The notes under the pieces were generated by a model that was given only the letters and a program-made list of their open reading frames with translations, did not search any database and was not told where the DNA came from. Of a DNA stretch of 64,000 nt, positions 1-9,068 are shown piece after piece (position 1 is the first letter of the stretch; every line of letters starts with the position of its first letter). A program made the position numbers and the translations under genes. Origin of the DNA: Halomonas ventosae. Lineage in GTDB: Bacteria; Pseudomonadota; Gammaproteobacteria; Pseudomonadales; Halomonadaceae. The stretch lies in assembly GCF_004361885.1 (NCBI RefSeq), contig NZ_SNWH01000006.1, positions 1-64,000 of the forward strand, given 5' to 3'.

Positions 1-142
1 ATTGTTTGTTTCGCAATTAACAACATGCCGACCCATGCAGGTCTTTTCAATCATATCATCCTGATTTTCTTATCTATTTCGTGGGGATCCCTCAGCCTTT
101 GCTCCCTGTTGCTGCCCGCCTGTGTCGGGGCTGAATGTTGAC

Positions 143-1423
143 TTACATCCACCAGGCCAGCGCCAGACCCGCCACCATCGAGGCAACCATCGGCAAGGCG
201 ACGTGCGTGCCGAGCGAGCGACTACCCAGGGCGATGGCCAGCCCCGACTTGAAGACGTTGTTGACCGCGGCGGCGATGACGATGCCCAGCACCGCGGTGG
301 AGGGGGAGATGCGCTCCAGCGACATGCGGGACAGTGACAGCGTGATGGCGTCGACGTCGGCCACCCCCGAGGAGGCCGCCAGCAGGTAGATGCCGGCCTC
401 GCCCAGGGCGCCGCGCAGCCATTCGCCGAGCAGCATGATCACCGCCAGCAGGCCACCGAACAGCAGCGCCGTGCGCAGTTCCAGAGGGTTCTGGATCGGG
501 GTCGGGCTGTCGACTCTCAGGGCCTGGCGGTGATGGCGCCAGAGGTACAGCGCCGGCAGATAGAGCAGCATTCCCATCACCGTGACCGGCAGCAGCAGCG
601 CCGGCAGCAGGCTCGGGTTGATCACCGCGGCATAAAGCAGGATGCGCGGGAACATGGTGCCGCAGGCGAGCAGGATGCCAGCGGCCAGCATCGCTTCGAC
701 CTCTCGGCTGTGACGCGACATTCGCGCGAAATGCAGGGTCAGCGCCGTAGAAGAGGAGAGCCCGGCGAATAGCCCGGTGAAGAGGATGCCCTTCTCGGCG
801 CCGCCCAGGCGCACGGCGAAGTAGCCGACGAAACTGATCGAGGCGATCAGCACCACCATCCACCAGATCTCGTAGGGGTTGAGCACCTCGCCGGGGCCCA
901 TGCCGCGGTCGGGGAGCAGTGGCAGCATCACCACGGTGATCAGCAGCAGCTTGAGGCCGGCATCGAGCTCGTGGGCCTGCAGCTTGTTCAGCAGGCCGTG
1001 GATCTCGCGTTTGTTGTCGAGGATCACTGCAGTGACCACTGCCCCGGCGGCGGCCAGGGTCAGGTCGATCGCCACCGCCACCGCGCCGAAGCAGAAGGTC
1101 AGCAGCAGGCCCACCAGGCCGGTGATGCTGTAGTCATGCTGATCGGCAAACTTGGCCCGCCAGGCGACGAGGCTGATGCCGGCCACCGTCACGAACACCA
1201 GCGGGAAGGCCCAGTCGCTGACGGCCTCCGAGAGCAGCGCGGCGATGCCGCCGAGCAGCCCGACCAGCGAATGGGTGCGGACCCCGGCGATGCGCTCGCC
1301 GGCCTGCTGCTCACGGGCGACCCAGCCGCGCTCGATGCCGATCAGCGCCCCCAGCAGCAAGGCCACGCCCAGGCGGATGGCGGATTCATTGGCAGTGAGG
1401 AACTGACTGGCGACGTCGTCCAT
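143..1423 (-). CDS. MgtC/SapB family membrane protein with DUF4010 domain
   Basis: A 426-residue polytopic inner-membrane protein. The N-terminal third matches the MgtC/SapB family: residues 24-33 carry a GALIGIERGW-type motif, followed by an arginine-rich loop and the GERIAGVRTHSLVG stretch at about 42-55. The remainder, from about residue 180 on, is hydrophobic with the character of DUF4010. I count roughly ten or more membrane segments. MgtC relatives have been linked to Mg2+ limitation and ATP-synthase control, but the long DUF4010 branch has no settled function, so transport or stress adaptation is inference. It is transcribed divergently from the c-di-GMP enzyme to its right. No RNA leader or regulatory hairpin was recognised upstream. 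Confidence 0.85.
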   Translation of the reverse strand: MDDVASQFLTANESAIRLGVALLLGALIGIERGWVAREQQAGERIAGVRTHSLVGLLGGIAALLSEAVSDWAFPLVFVTVAGISLVAWRAKFADQHDYSITGLVGLLLTFCFGAVAVAIDLTLAAAGAVVTAVILDNKREIHGLLNKLQAHELDAGLKLLLITVVMLPLLPDRGMGPGEVLNPYEIWWMVVLIASISFVGYFAVRLGGAEKGILFTGLFAGLSSSTALTLHFARMSRHSREVEAMLAAGILLACGTMFPRILLYAAVINPSLLPALLLPVTVMGMLLYLPALYLWRHHRQALRVDSPTPIQNPLELRTALLFGGLLAVIMLLGEWLRGALGEAGIYLLAASSGVADVDAITLSLSRMSLERISPSTAVLGIVIAAAVNNVFKSGLAIALGSRSLGTHVALPMVASMVAGLALAWWM

Positions 1424-1653
1424 GGGCAGGCCTTCCTGGCATCATGCGGTGGTTGGTAAATGCTCTCATGGTGGCCCGCGCCGACGTTTGCTTCAATGGA
1501 CACGTATGGGGAAGCGTGTCGCCAATACGGCGGGCGCATTCCTGTCGGCGAGCCGATATACTGGTCCTCTTGATTTAACGCAAGGATTATCTGTGACATG
1601 AAGGATGCGTCGCCCCCGCCGACGAGGGGTCATCCGAGAACCGATATCGGCGC

Positions 1654-4290
1654 ATGTGGCGTCGTGCCATCGCCCTCTACCTGCTCGCCCTGCTGGCGAT
1701 AGTGCTGCTGTTCGCCGGCATCCTGCTGGATCAGTACTGTTATGAGCTTGAGATGGGTCGGGAGCGCGCCAGCGCGCGGGCCGACCTGGTGACCGAATGG
1801 GTAACCGGTACCTTCGAGGTCAGCGAGCACACGCTCTCCAGCCTGGTGCAGGTGTTTCAGTCGCCTCTCGGCCAGGCATTGCTGGCACGCCGCGAAAATG
1901 ATGCGGCCCTCGAGGCGCTTCTTTATCAACATAGTCATCGCCAGTATAGCCATCGCTATGCCTTGATTGATGACATCAGTATCGTCAGTGCCGGCGGGAG
2001 GCTGCGAGCCTCTGACAACCCGGCATTTCCACAGGGTTTCGATATCACCGACCTGCCCCATTTCCAGGCCTTCGAGCAGGATGCCGAGCGCCAGGAGTGG
2101 GTGTCCCCGCTCTACTGGTCGGCCGTTAGCCAGGCGTTCCATTTGGTGCATGCTCGGCGTCTGGTCGGGCCGGAGGGCGAGTTCCGGGGCCTGGCCGTGC
2201 TCAGGCTCAATCCCGACGTTTTCGGCGAGGTCCTCGAGCGACTGGACATGACCCGTGGCGAGAGCATCGCCCTTCTCGATACCCAGATGCGGCTGATTAC
2301 CCGGCGGCCGGCCTTCGACGAGAGGGGCGCCATGGGCGTGCTGGGCACCCCGGTCAGCGAGCCGCTGACCCGCGCCTTCCTCGACAGCGGCGAGGCGTCG
2401 ACGACCCTGCGCACCGCCTCGCCGCTGGACGGCAGCGAGCGCCTCTACGCCATGCAGCGGGTCGAAGGACTGCCGCTGCTGGTGGTGGTCGGCGAAAAGC
2501 TCGAGGTGCTGCTCGCCGGCTGGTGGCAGCGGTTCTGGCTGCTCGGTGGCGTCTTCCTGGTGATAGCGGTGCTGGGCGGATGGCTGCTGCGTCATTACCT
2601 TGGTCGCTTGCGGCTGGAGGACGAGTTGCGGATCGCTGCCACCGTCTTTGAGACCCATGTTGGCATGCTGATCACCGATGCCCAGGCCAGGATCCTCAAG
2701 GTCAACGGAACCTTCACTCGCATCACCGGCTATACCGAGGCCGAGGTGCTGGGACGCAATCCCCGCCTGCTCAGTTCTGGACACCACGACGAGACCTTCT
2801 ATCGCCACCTCTGGGAGAGCGTGCGGGAAAAGGGCAGCTGGCAGGGTGAGATATGGAACCGCCGCAAGAACGGCGAAGTATTTCCCGAGTGGCAGACCAT
2901 CAGCGCGGTGCATAACGAGGCGGGCGAGCTGACCCACTATGTGGCCACCTTCAGTGATATCACTCAGCGCAAGGCTGCCGAAGCGGAGATCCACCAGCTC
3001 GCCTTCTACGATCCCCTGACCGGGTTGCCCAATCGCCGGCTGATGCTGGACCGTCTGGAGGGCGCGCTCAAGGACAGCGATCGCAGCGTCCAGTTCGGCG
3101 CGCTGCTAGCTCTCGACCTGGACAACTTCAAACAGGTCAACGATACCCTGGGGCACCATGCAGGCGACAAGCTGCTGCTGGAGATCGCGAGTCGGCTGGA
3201 TGGGGTACTGCGCGCCACCGATACCCTGGCACGGCTGGGCGGTGATGAATTCGCCGTGCTGCTGCACGAGCTGGGGCGTGATGCACCGCAGGTGGCAGTC
3301 GTTGCCGAGCATATCGCCCGCAAGCTGCTCGGGGTGCTCCAGGCGCCGATCGACGGCCTGGCGGGGAGCTCGGTGACGATGACCGGCAGCATCGGCATCA
3401 CGCTCTACCGCGATCACGCCACGCCCTTCGATGAGATTCTCCAGCAGGCCGATATGGCCCTCTTCCAGGCCAAGCGGGCAGGGGGTGACACCCTGCGCTT
3501 CTTCGACCCGGCCATGCAGACCCAGCTACATTGGCGAGCCCAGCTCGAGGCGGACCTGCGCCAGGCATTGCCTCGCGATGAGCTCCTGCTCCACTACCAG
3601 CCCCAGGTGGGCGATGACGGCAGGATGACCGGCGTCGAGGCGCTACTGCGCTGGCAGCACCCGGCGCGGGGCCTGGTTTCCCCTGGCGAGTTCATCCCGT
3701 TGGCCGAGGAGAACCGGCTGATCGTGCCCATCGGTGCCTGGGTGCTGGAAACAGCCTGTCGACAGCTGGTGGCCTGGGCCAACGACCCGATCACCGCCGA
3801 GCTGACGATCTCGGTCAACGTGAGCCCCGAGCAGTTCCGCGAAGCCGGGTTTGCCGATCGGCTGCTGACCATCCTGACGCGCACCGGGGCGCTGGCTGAG
3901 CGCCTCAAGCTCGAGGTAACCGAGAGCCTGTTCGTCCACGACCGCGACGAGGCTCGCGAGACCATGCTATTGCTCAAGGCGCACGGTGTGAGCTTCGCGC
4001 TGGATGATTTCGGCACCGGCTACTCCTCGCTCTCCTACCTCAAGCGTTTGCCGCTGGACCAGCTCAAGATCGACCAGTCCTTCGTGCATGATCTGCTGGA
4101 GGACAAGGCGAGTGCGGCTATCGTTGCCACGACCATTACGCTCGCCAAGAGCCTGCACCTGCAGGTGATCGCCGAGGGGGTGGAGACCGAGGCCCAGCGG
4201 GCTTGGCTGATGGCGCACGGCTGCCACGCCTTTCAGGGATATCTCTTCAGCCGCCCGGTGCCGCTGGAGGCGCTGGCGTTCGATGCCTGA
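1654..4290 (+). CDS. Membrane-anchored PAS-GGDEF-EAL c-di-GMP cyclase/phosphodiesterase
   Basis: An 878-residue signalling protein for making and/or breaking cyclic di-GMP. In order: a membrane segment at about 5-27, a periplasmic dCache-like sensor to about residue 285, a second membrane segment at about 290-312, a PAS domain at about 325-440, then GGDEF and EAL domains. The cyclase signature GGDEF is intact at 529-533, with a canonical RxxD inhibitory site (RATD, 520-523) five residues before it. The EAL signature is intact at 662-664, and the DDFGTGYSS loop of active phosphodiesterases follows. Both activities are therefore possible; which dominates cannot be read from sequence. The ATG has only a weak ribosome-binding site, so the start is moderately certain. 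Confidence 0.92.
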   Translation: MWRRAIALYLLALLAIVLLFAGILLDQYCYELEMGRERASARADLVTEWVTGTFEVSEHTLSSLVQVFQSPLGQALLARRENDAALEALLYQHSHRQYSHRYALIDDISIVSAGGRLRASDNPAFPQGFDITDLPHFQAFEQDAERQEWVSPLYWSAVSQAFHLVHARRLVGPEGEFRGLAVLRLNPDVFGEVLERLDMTRGESIALLDTQMRLITRRPAFDERGAMGVLGTPVSEPLTRAFLDSGEASTTLRTASPLDGSERLYAMQRVEGLPLLVVVGEKLEVLLAGWWQRFWLLGGVFLVIAVLGGWLLRHYLGRLRLEDELRIAATVFETHVGMLITDAQARILKVNGTFTRITGYTEAEVLGRNPRLLSSGHHDETFYRHLWESVREKGSWQGEIWNRRKNGEVFPEWQTISAVHNEAGELTHYVATFSDITQRKAAEAEIHQLAFYDPLTGLPNRRLMLDRLEGALKDSDRSVQFGALLALDLDNFKQVNDTLGHHAGDKLLLEIASRLDGVLRATDTLARLGGDEFAVLLHELGRDAPQVAVVAEHIARKLLGVLQAPIDGLAGSSVTMTGSIGITLYRDHATPFDEILQQADMALFQAKRAGGDTLRFFDPAMQTQLHWRAQLEADLRQALPRDELLLHYQPQVGDDGRMTGVEALLRWQHPARGLVSPGEFIPLAEENRLIVPIGAWVLETACRQLVAWANDPITAELTISVNVSPEQFREAGFADRLLTILTRTGALAERLKLEVTESLFVHDRDEARETMLLLKAHGVSFALDDFGTGYSSLSYLKRLPLDQLKIDQSFVHDLLEDKASAAIVATTITLAKSLHLQVIAEGVETEAQRAWLMAHGCHAFQGYLFSRPVPLEALAFDA

Positions 4291-4407
4291 AACGAGGGTT
4301 CAGGCGTCGTGGTGAGGGGGCTTTGCGAGGGTTCTTGGTGATTGTCGCTTACGCTAGCACGGCTGTGGCGTGCCGGCAGGACTTGCCAGGCAGGGGGAAG
4401 TGTCGAA

Positions 4408-4427
4408 TACTGTTTATATATACAGTA
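4408..4427 (+). promoter_or_regulatory. LexA (SOS) box upstream of umuDC
   Basis: The sequence TACTGTTTATATATACAGTA is a perfect match to the gammaproteobacterial LexA operator CTG-N10-CAG, with symmetric flanks. It lies 17 bp before the umuD start codon and covers TATATA, a possible -10 element. Bound LexA should block transcription until DNA damage triggers RecA-dependent LexA cleavage. Confidence 0.93.
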
Positions 4428-4443
4428 TTGAAGGGAGAGGCCC

Positions 4444-4902
4444 ATGCTGTCACCGCTGTCCACCACCGCCCGGGTGATCGGCCGTGCCGTGCCATTCCCC
4501 GGCGAGATGACCCAGCCGTTGATGGGCTGCCGGGTGCGGGCGGGTTTCCCGAGCCCGGCCGATGACCACCTGGACGTGGAGATCGACCTGCACGCCCATG
4601 TAGTGCGTCGCCCGGCCGCTACCTACTTCGTGCGCGCCGAGGGCGATTCCATGCTCGGCGACGGCATCCACGACGGCGACCTGCTGGTGGTGGACCGCAG
4701 CCTGGAGCCGCTACCTGGGCGGGTGGTGGTGATCGCCGTGGATGGCGAGCCCACCGTGAAGCGCCTGGCGCGCCGCGGCGGGCAGACCTTCCTGATGGCC
4801 AGCAACCCGCGCTTCGCGCCGATCCCCCTGGCGGGCCGCGAATGCGAGGTGTGGGGCGTGGTCACCCATGTGCTTCATGCCCTGCCGGGGGGCGAACCGT
4901 GA
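4444..4902 (+). CDS. umuD: UmuD, S24-family self-cleaving subunit of DNA polymerase V
   Basis: A 152-residue LexA-fold serine peptidase. The self-cleavage site is probably A33-G34 (VRAGFPSP). The catalytic pair is Ser69 in EGDSM and Lys106 in PTVKR. RecA-stimulated cleavage would give UmuD', which joins UmuC to form translesion polymerase V. The start is supported by a GGGAGAGG ribosome-binding site just upstream. A consensus LexA box precedes the gene, and its stop overlaps the umuC start by four bases (GTGA), so the two are translationally coupled. Confidence 0.95.
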   Translation: MLSPLSTTARVIGRAVPFPGEMTQPLMGCRVRAGFPSPADDHLDVEIDLHAHVVRRPAATYFVRAEGDSMLGDGIHDGDLLVVDRSLEPLPGRVVVIAVDGEPTVKRLARRGGQTFLMASNPRFAPIPLAGRECEVWGVVTHVLHALPGGEP

Positions 4903-6173
4903 TCGCCCTGGTCGACTGCAACAACTTCTATGTCAGCTGCGAGCGGGTCTTCGATCCGCGCCTGGAGGGACGGCCGGTGGGTGTGCTCTCCAACAACGAT
5001 GGCTGCGTGGTGGCGCGCTCCAACGAGCTCAAGGCGCTGGGGGTGGCGATGGGCGCACCGATGCACCTGCTGCCGCCGGCCATCCGCCGGCAGGCGGTGC
5101 TGCTCTCCAGCAACTATGCGCTCTATGGCGACATGAGCCGCCGGGTCAACTTAATCCTCGAGGCGTTCTCGCCGGACGTGGAGGTCTACTCCATCGACGA
5201 GAGCTTCGTGGGCTTCTCGGGCTTCGCGGTCGATGGCCGGGAGGCGCATGCCCAGCGGCTGCGCGAGACGGTGCGCCGCGACACCGGCATCCCGGTCTGC
5301 GTGGGGCTGGCGCCGACCCGGGTGCTGGCCAAGGTGGCCAACCACCTGGCCAAGAAGCAGGCGGCCTACCAGGGCGTCTGCCTGCTCGAGGCCGATGCGC
5401 CCGCCACCCGCGCGCGGCTCGAACGGCTGCCGGTGAGCGAGTTGTGGGGCGTGGCGCGTCGCAGCGCCGAGCGGCTGGCGCTGATGGAGATTCACACCGC
5501 CTGGCAGCTGCGCCAGGCCGATCCCAAGCAGGTCCGTCGCCATTTCTCGGTGGTGCTGGAGCGCATCGTCTGGGAGTTGCGCGGCCGTCCGGCGATCCGG
5601 CTCGATGACCTCCATGAGCCGCGCCAGCGCATCATGGTCTCGCGCTCCTTCGGGCGCCTGACCGGCGCCTTCCCGGACTTGCAGGAGGCCGTGCGCCAGC
5701 ACGCCGCCCGGGCCGCCGAGAAGCTGCGCGACCAGGGCAGTCAGGCCCGGGCACTGATGGTCTTCGTGCGCAGCAACCCGCACCTGGCCGGCGAGCGCCA
5801 GTACCGTAACAGCGTGGTGGTGCCGTTGCCGGCCCCCAGCGACGACAGCCGCGAGCTGCTTGCGGCCGCCGCCCGGGGGCTCGCGGCGATCTTCCTTGCG
5901 GGCGTGCGCTACCAGAAGTGTGGGGTGATGCTGCTCGACCTGGTGGAGGCCGATCGCCGCCAGCTCTCGTTGCTGGCGCCATGCAGCGAGGCGGCGCGCG
6001 GGCGCAGCCAGCGGCTGATGGCGACGGTCGACCGGCTCAACCGCGAGATGGGCCGCGATACCGTGCGCTTCGGCCTGCCACGCCAGGGCAGTGCCTGGGC
6101 ACTGCGCTGCGAGCGACGCACGTCGCGCTACACCACCCGCTGGGACGAGTTGATGCGGGTCAAGATACGCTGA
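4899..6173 (+). CDS. umuC: UmuC, Y-family DNA polymerase V catalytic subunit
   Basis: A 424-residue translesion polymerase. The start is taken as GTG because the conserved Y-family N-terminus ([17 protein letters not shown]) begins exactly there; an upstream ATG would add 19 unrelated residues. Visible motifs are the first catalytic Asp in LVDCNNFY, the [10 protein letters not shown] stretch, and the second acidic pair in YSIDESF. The little-finger and C-terminal regions are full length for the family. It overlaps umuD by four bases under the same LexA box and so should be expressed only in the SOS response. Confidence 0.95.
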   Translation: MIALVDCNNFYVSCERVFDPRLEGRPVGVLSNNDGCVVARSNELKALGVAMGAPMHLLPPAIRRQAVLLSSNYALYGDMSRRVNLILEAFSPDVEVYSIDESFVGFSGFAVDGREAHAQRLRETVRRDTGIPVCVGLAPTRVLAKVANHLAKKQAAYQGVCLLEADAPATRARLERLPVSELWGVARRSAERLALMEIHTAWQLRQADPKQVRRHFSVVLERIVWELRGRPAIRLDDLHEPRQRIMVSRSFGRLTGAFPDLQEAVRQHAARAAEKLRDQGSQARALMVFVRSNPHLAGERQYRNSVVVPLPAPSDDSRELLAAAARGLAAIFLAGVRYQKCGVMLLDLVEADRRQLSLLAPCSEAARGRSQRLMATVDRLNREMGRDTVRFGLPRQGSAWALRCERRTSRYTTRWDELMRVKIR

Positions 6174-6384
6174 GAACGTACCCGAAGCCTGGAGGATGCG
6201 TAATTCCCGCGGCGGGGTGATTGGCTACACGGGCTCGCACCGGCGCTGGGCGAGAAACGCAGCGTCGGATGAGGATGATGCGCACTCGCCTGAGATGCTG
6301 GTGCTCCCGTAAGATGGACGCTCCCTTCTGGGGTTTCCTTCGCGAATGCCCGGATGGATAGCTCGCAAATCACAGGGAAGCTAC

Positions 6385-7587
6385 GTGGAAATTCTGTTTA
6401 CTGGCATTCTGCTGACGGCCGGCCTGCTGGTTGGCACGCTGGGCAGCCGTTACCTGAGGGTCCCCCGGGTGGTCGGTTACATCCTGCTGGGCATGCTGTT
6501 CGCCCCGAACCTGCTCGGCGGCTGGCTGGGCATCACCGACACCGAGTGGACCCAGCCGCTGGTTTCAGCGGCGCTCGGTGTCATCGCCTACGTGATCGGC
6601 GGGGCGATCAGCTTCGCTCAGCTACGTCGCCTGGGCTGTAGTATCGTCGGGGCTACGCTGGGAGAGGTGTCCGGTGCTTTTCTGGCTGTTCTGGCAGCTG
6701 TCCTGCTGCTCGGCATCACGGTGGCGGACATTCCGCTGTGGTCGTTCGCGCTGGTGCTGGCGGCCGTGGCGCCGGCGACGGCACCGGCAGCCATCGTCGC
6801 CGTCGTTCATCAGTATCGCGCCAGTGGCCTTCTGACCACCACCCTGTTGGGTATGGTCGCGATTGACGACGCGCTAGGCATTTTCATTTTCGCCCTGGTG
6901 ATGGCCGTGGTCGGTAGTGGAACGCTGGAAAGCGCCTTGGGAACGGTGATCTGGGAGATCGGTGTGGCGCTGCTGGTGGGAGGCGCCGGCGGTTATCTGG
7001 TCGAACGCCTGTCCCGGCTGAGCCACGAGCAGAGCCTGTTGCTCCCGTTGCTGCTCGGCGCGATTCTGCTCATGGTCGGGATGGCTGAACGGGCAGGGTT
7101 CTCGGCTCTGTTGGCGGCGATGGTCATGGGTTTCACCGTGCGCTGGTTCTGCGGGCCGCAGGCCGAACGGCTGTTTCAGCCGGTGGAGGATCTCGAAGAG
7201 ACGGTTTTCGTGCTGTTCTTCACCTTTGCCGGGCTGCATTTCAATCCTGAGGCGATTGCCGCGTACTGGCCGTTGATGCTGGTCTACTTTTTCGCCCGTG
7301 CCGTCGGCCTTTTCATCGGTGGCGGTAGCGGGGCGAGGTTGGCGGGCGCGCCTCGCTCGGTCTGGTCGAACGTGGGGTTCGGTCTGTTTCCCCAGGGGGG
7401 TGTGGCTATCGGCCTGGCGCTACTCTTGCTGCACCAGCCCGGATTCGAACAGGCCGGGGAGGTGATCGTCACGCTGATTGCAACGACGACACTGTTCACC
7501 GAGGCCGTCGGCGCGATCTCCGTACGTTACGGCTTGCGTCGGGCGGGTGAACTGGGCGTCGAGCAGGCAGGAGGAGAGGCCGAATGA
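6385..7587 (+). CDS. CPA2-type (Kef-like) cation/proton antiporter, membrane domain only
   Basis: A 400-residue integral membrane protein with about twelve hydrophobic segments and the look of the Na+/H+ exchanger (CPA2) family: GRYLRVPxVVGYILLGM-type N-terminus and an AIDDALGIFIFAL segment containing the expected acidic pair. GTG at 6385 is preferred because AGGGAAG lies a few bases upstream; an in-frame ATG at 6346 would add 13 residues. Unlike many Kef proteins it has no C-terminal TrkA-N/RCK domain. Its stop overlaps the start of a separate CBS-domain protein (ATGA), which may supply nucleotide sensing in trans. Which ion it carries (K+, Na+ or another) is not visible. Confidence 0.88.
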   Translation: MEILFTGILLTAGLLVGTLGSRYLRVPRVVGYILLGMLFAPNLLGGWLGITDTEWTQPLVSAALGVIAYVIGGAISFAQLRRLGCSIVGATLGEVSGAFLAVLAAVLLLGITVADIPLWSFALVLAAVAPATAPAAIVAVVHQYRASGLLTTTLLGMVAIDDALGIFIFALVMAVVGSGTLESALGTVIWEIGVALLVGGAGGYLVERLSRLSHEQSLLLPLLLGAILLMVGMAERAGFSALLAAMVMGFTVRWFCGPQAERLFQPVEDLEETVFVLFFTFAGLHFNPEAIAAYWPLMLVYFFARAVGLFIGGGSGARLAGAPRSVWSNVGFGLFPQGGVAIGLALLLLHQPGFEQAGEVIVTLIATTTLFTEAVGAISVRYGLRRAGELGVEQAGGEAE

Positions 7588-8006
7588 GAATTTCCGATTG
7601 GCTGGAACGCTATCCGGTGCGCGGGGTGACCATCGCGCGCGATGCCTCGCTGGAAGAGGCCGCACGGGCCATGCTGGCTTCCCCGGAATGCCGGGACGTC
7701 TACGTGACTGACGACGAGCAGCGCGTGATCGGGCACCTCGGGTTCCGACGGCTGGCCGGGGTGCTTCTTGCATCCCACCGGCCCACTCAGAGCCGACGCC
7801 AGATGCTTGACCGGGTGGCCCGAGGACCGGTGCATGAGTTCATGGACCGGCGCTTCGTCGCTGCCCACCGCGAGGACAGTATTCACCAGGTGCTTCACCG
7901 GCACATGGAGCGTCGGGTCGAGGATATCCCCGTGGTCGACGACGACCAGCGGTTGCTGGGCGTGATCCGCCTGCGGGATCTGGTCGAGGTCTCACTGGCG
8001 GAGTGA
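7584..8006 (+). CDS. Stand-alone tandem CBS-domain protein, probable antiporter regulator
   Basis: A 140-residue soluble protein made almost wholly of two CBS domains (about 5-65 and 78-138). The second carries the typical DIPVVDDDQRLLGVIRLRDL end. CBS pairs usually bind adenine nucleotides (AMP, ATP, c-di-AMP or NAD-like ligands) and gate an attached transporter or enzyme. The four-base overlap with the antiporter gene argues that the two proteins work together, replacing the cytoplasmic tail seen in fused Kef or chloride-channel proteins. The partner and ligand are inference. Confidence 0.87.
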   Translation: MRISDWLERYPVRGVTIARDASLEEAARAMLASPECRDVYVTDDEQRVIGHLGFRRLAGVLLASHRPTQSRRQMLDRVARGPVHEFMDRRFVAAHREDSIHQVLHRHMERRVEDIPVVDDDQRLLGVIRLRDLVEVSLAE

Positions 8007-8135
8007 CGGGCTGCGCAGGCGCCACGCCCACGGCGAGCGTCACCTGCTGGTTGATGGTGGCTTCACCGCTGGCAAGTTGTGACTCGCTAGCCGGAGCCGG
8101 CACCAGGGGTCGAGCGGGACGACCGGCACGGCGGC

Positions 8136-9068
8136 TCAGGTCACCCGGTCCCTGGGCACCTGCCGCAGGTGGCTGGCGGTCTGTCCCCCGGGCAGGGCGG
8201 CGATGGCATCGGCCGCCGCCAGCAGCCGTGGCAGGTTGATGCCGCTGTAGACCTGCCCCCCGTTGAAGGCATAGACGAGGTCCTCCGTGGCGGTGTTGCC
8301 GGTGGCGCCAGGGGCGAAGGGGCAGCCGCCCAGCCCGGCGCAGGCGGCGTCCACCGTGGTGGCGCCGTGGTGGATGGCGAATAGCGCATTGGCCACCCCC
8401 ATGCCGTAGGTGTCGTGGCCATGGAAGGCCCAGCTCAGCCGCGGCCCCTGGTGGCGCGCGACCAGCTGGCGGAAATGCTCGGCCACCTGATAGGGCGTGG
8501 CGCGCCCGGTGGTATCGCACAGCGCGACCTCCAGGTGGAGCTCGCCGCACAGGTCACGGGCCCGGGAGAGCACATCATCGACCTGATGCCAGGCGATGGT
8601 GCCCTCGTAGGGGCAGTCGAAGCTGGTGCCCAGGTCGAGGCGCAGGCAGGCATTGTCCTCCTGCTCGATCAGCGCGACGAGGCGAGCGAGTTCCTCGAGC
8701 GACTGGGCCACGCTGCGCCGCACATTGCCCTGGTTGTGAGATTCGGAGACCGAGACCACGAAGACCAGTTCGCGGATGCCGCTGGCCAGTGCCAGCTCGG
8801 CGCCCCTGAGATTGGGCACCAGCGCCGAGAAGCGCATCGCGCTGCGGTCGGCGAAGGCGGCGACCAGTTCCCCGGTATCGGCCATCTGCGGGATGGCCCG
8901 GGGGCTGACGAAGGAGCCAATCTCCATGCGCGTGACGCCGGCATCGATCAGCAGTTGAATGCAGCGGATCTTGTCCTCGGTGGGTAGCGGCTCGCGGATC
9001 GACTGGAAGCCGTCGCGAGGGGCGACCTCGACGATGTCCACCTGCGCGGGGGGAGAGAGCAGGTTCAT
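8136..9068 (-). CDS. HMG-CoA lyase-family (DRE-TIM) acyl-CoA lyase
   Basis: A 310-residue TIM-barrel enzyme of the hydroxymethylglutaryl-CoA lyase family. Supporting motifs are VAPRDGFQSI near the N-terminus (metal and catalytic residues), FHGHDTYGMGVAN (metal His pair), GGCPFAPGATGN with the catalytic-loop Cys, and NTATEDLVY. The start is the ATG at 9068, preceded by GGAGG; it overlaps the stop of the aconitase gene by one base (TGATG). As last gene of the operon it probably performs the carbon-carbon cleavage, releasing acetyl-CoA plus a ketoacid or acetoacetate. Whether the substrate is HMG-CoA or a related 3-hydroxyacyl-CoA cannot be decided from sequence. Confidence 0.88.
   Translation of the reverse strand: MNLLSPPAQVDIVEVAPRDGFQSIREPLPTEDKIRCIQLLIDAGVTRMEIGSFVSPRAIPQMADTGELVAAFADRSAMRFSALVPNLRGAELALASGIRELVFVVSVSESHNQGNVRRSVAQSLEELARLVALIEQEDNACLRLDLGTSFDCPYEGTIAWHQVDDVLSRARDLCGELHLEVALCDTTGRATPYQVAEHFRQLVARHQGPRLSWAFHGHDTYGMGVANALFAIHHGATTVDAACAGLGGCPFAPGATGNTATEDLVYAFNGGQVYSGINLPRLLAAADAIAALPGGQTASHLRQVPRDRVT

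Noticed and set aside
8007..8135. Extra coding sequence after the HMGL-type gene on the minus strand
   Set aside because: A stretch reads smoothly (SGEATINQQVTLAVGV) but has no start, ribosome-binding site or known match; left unannotated.
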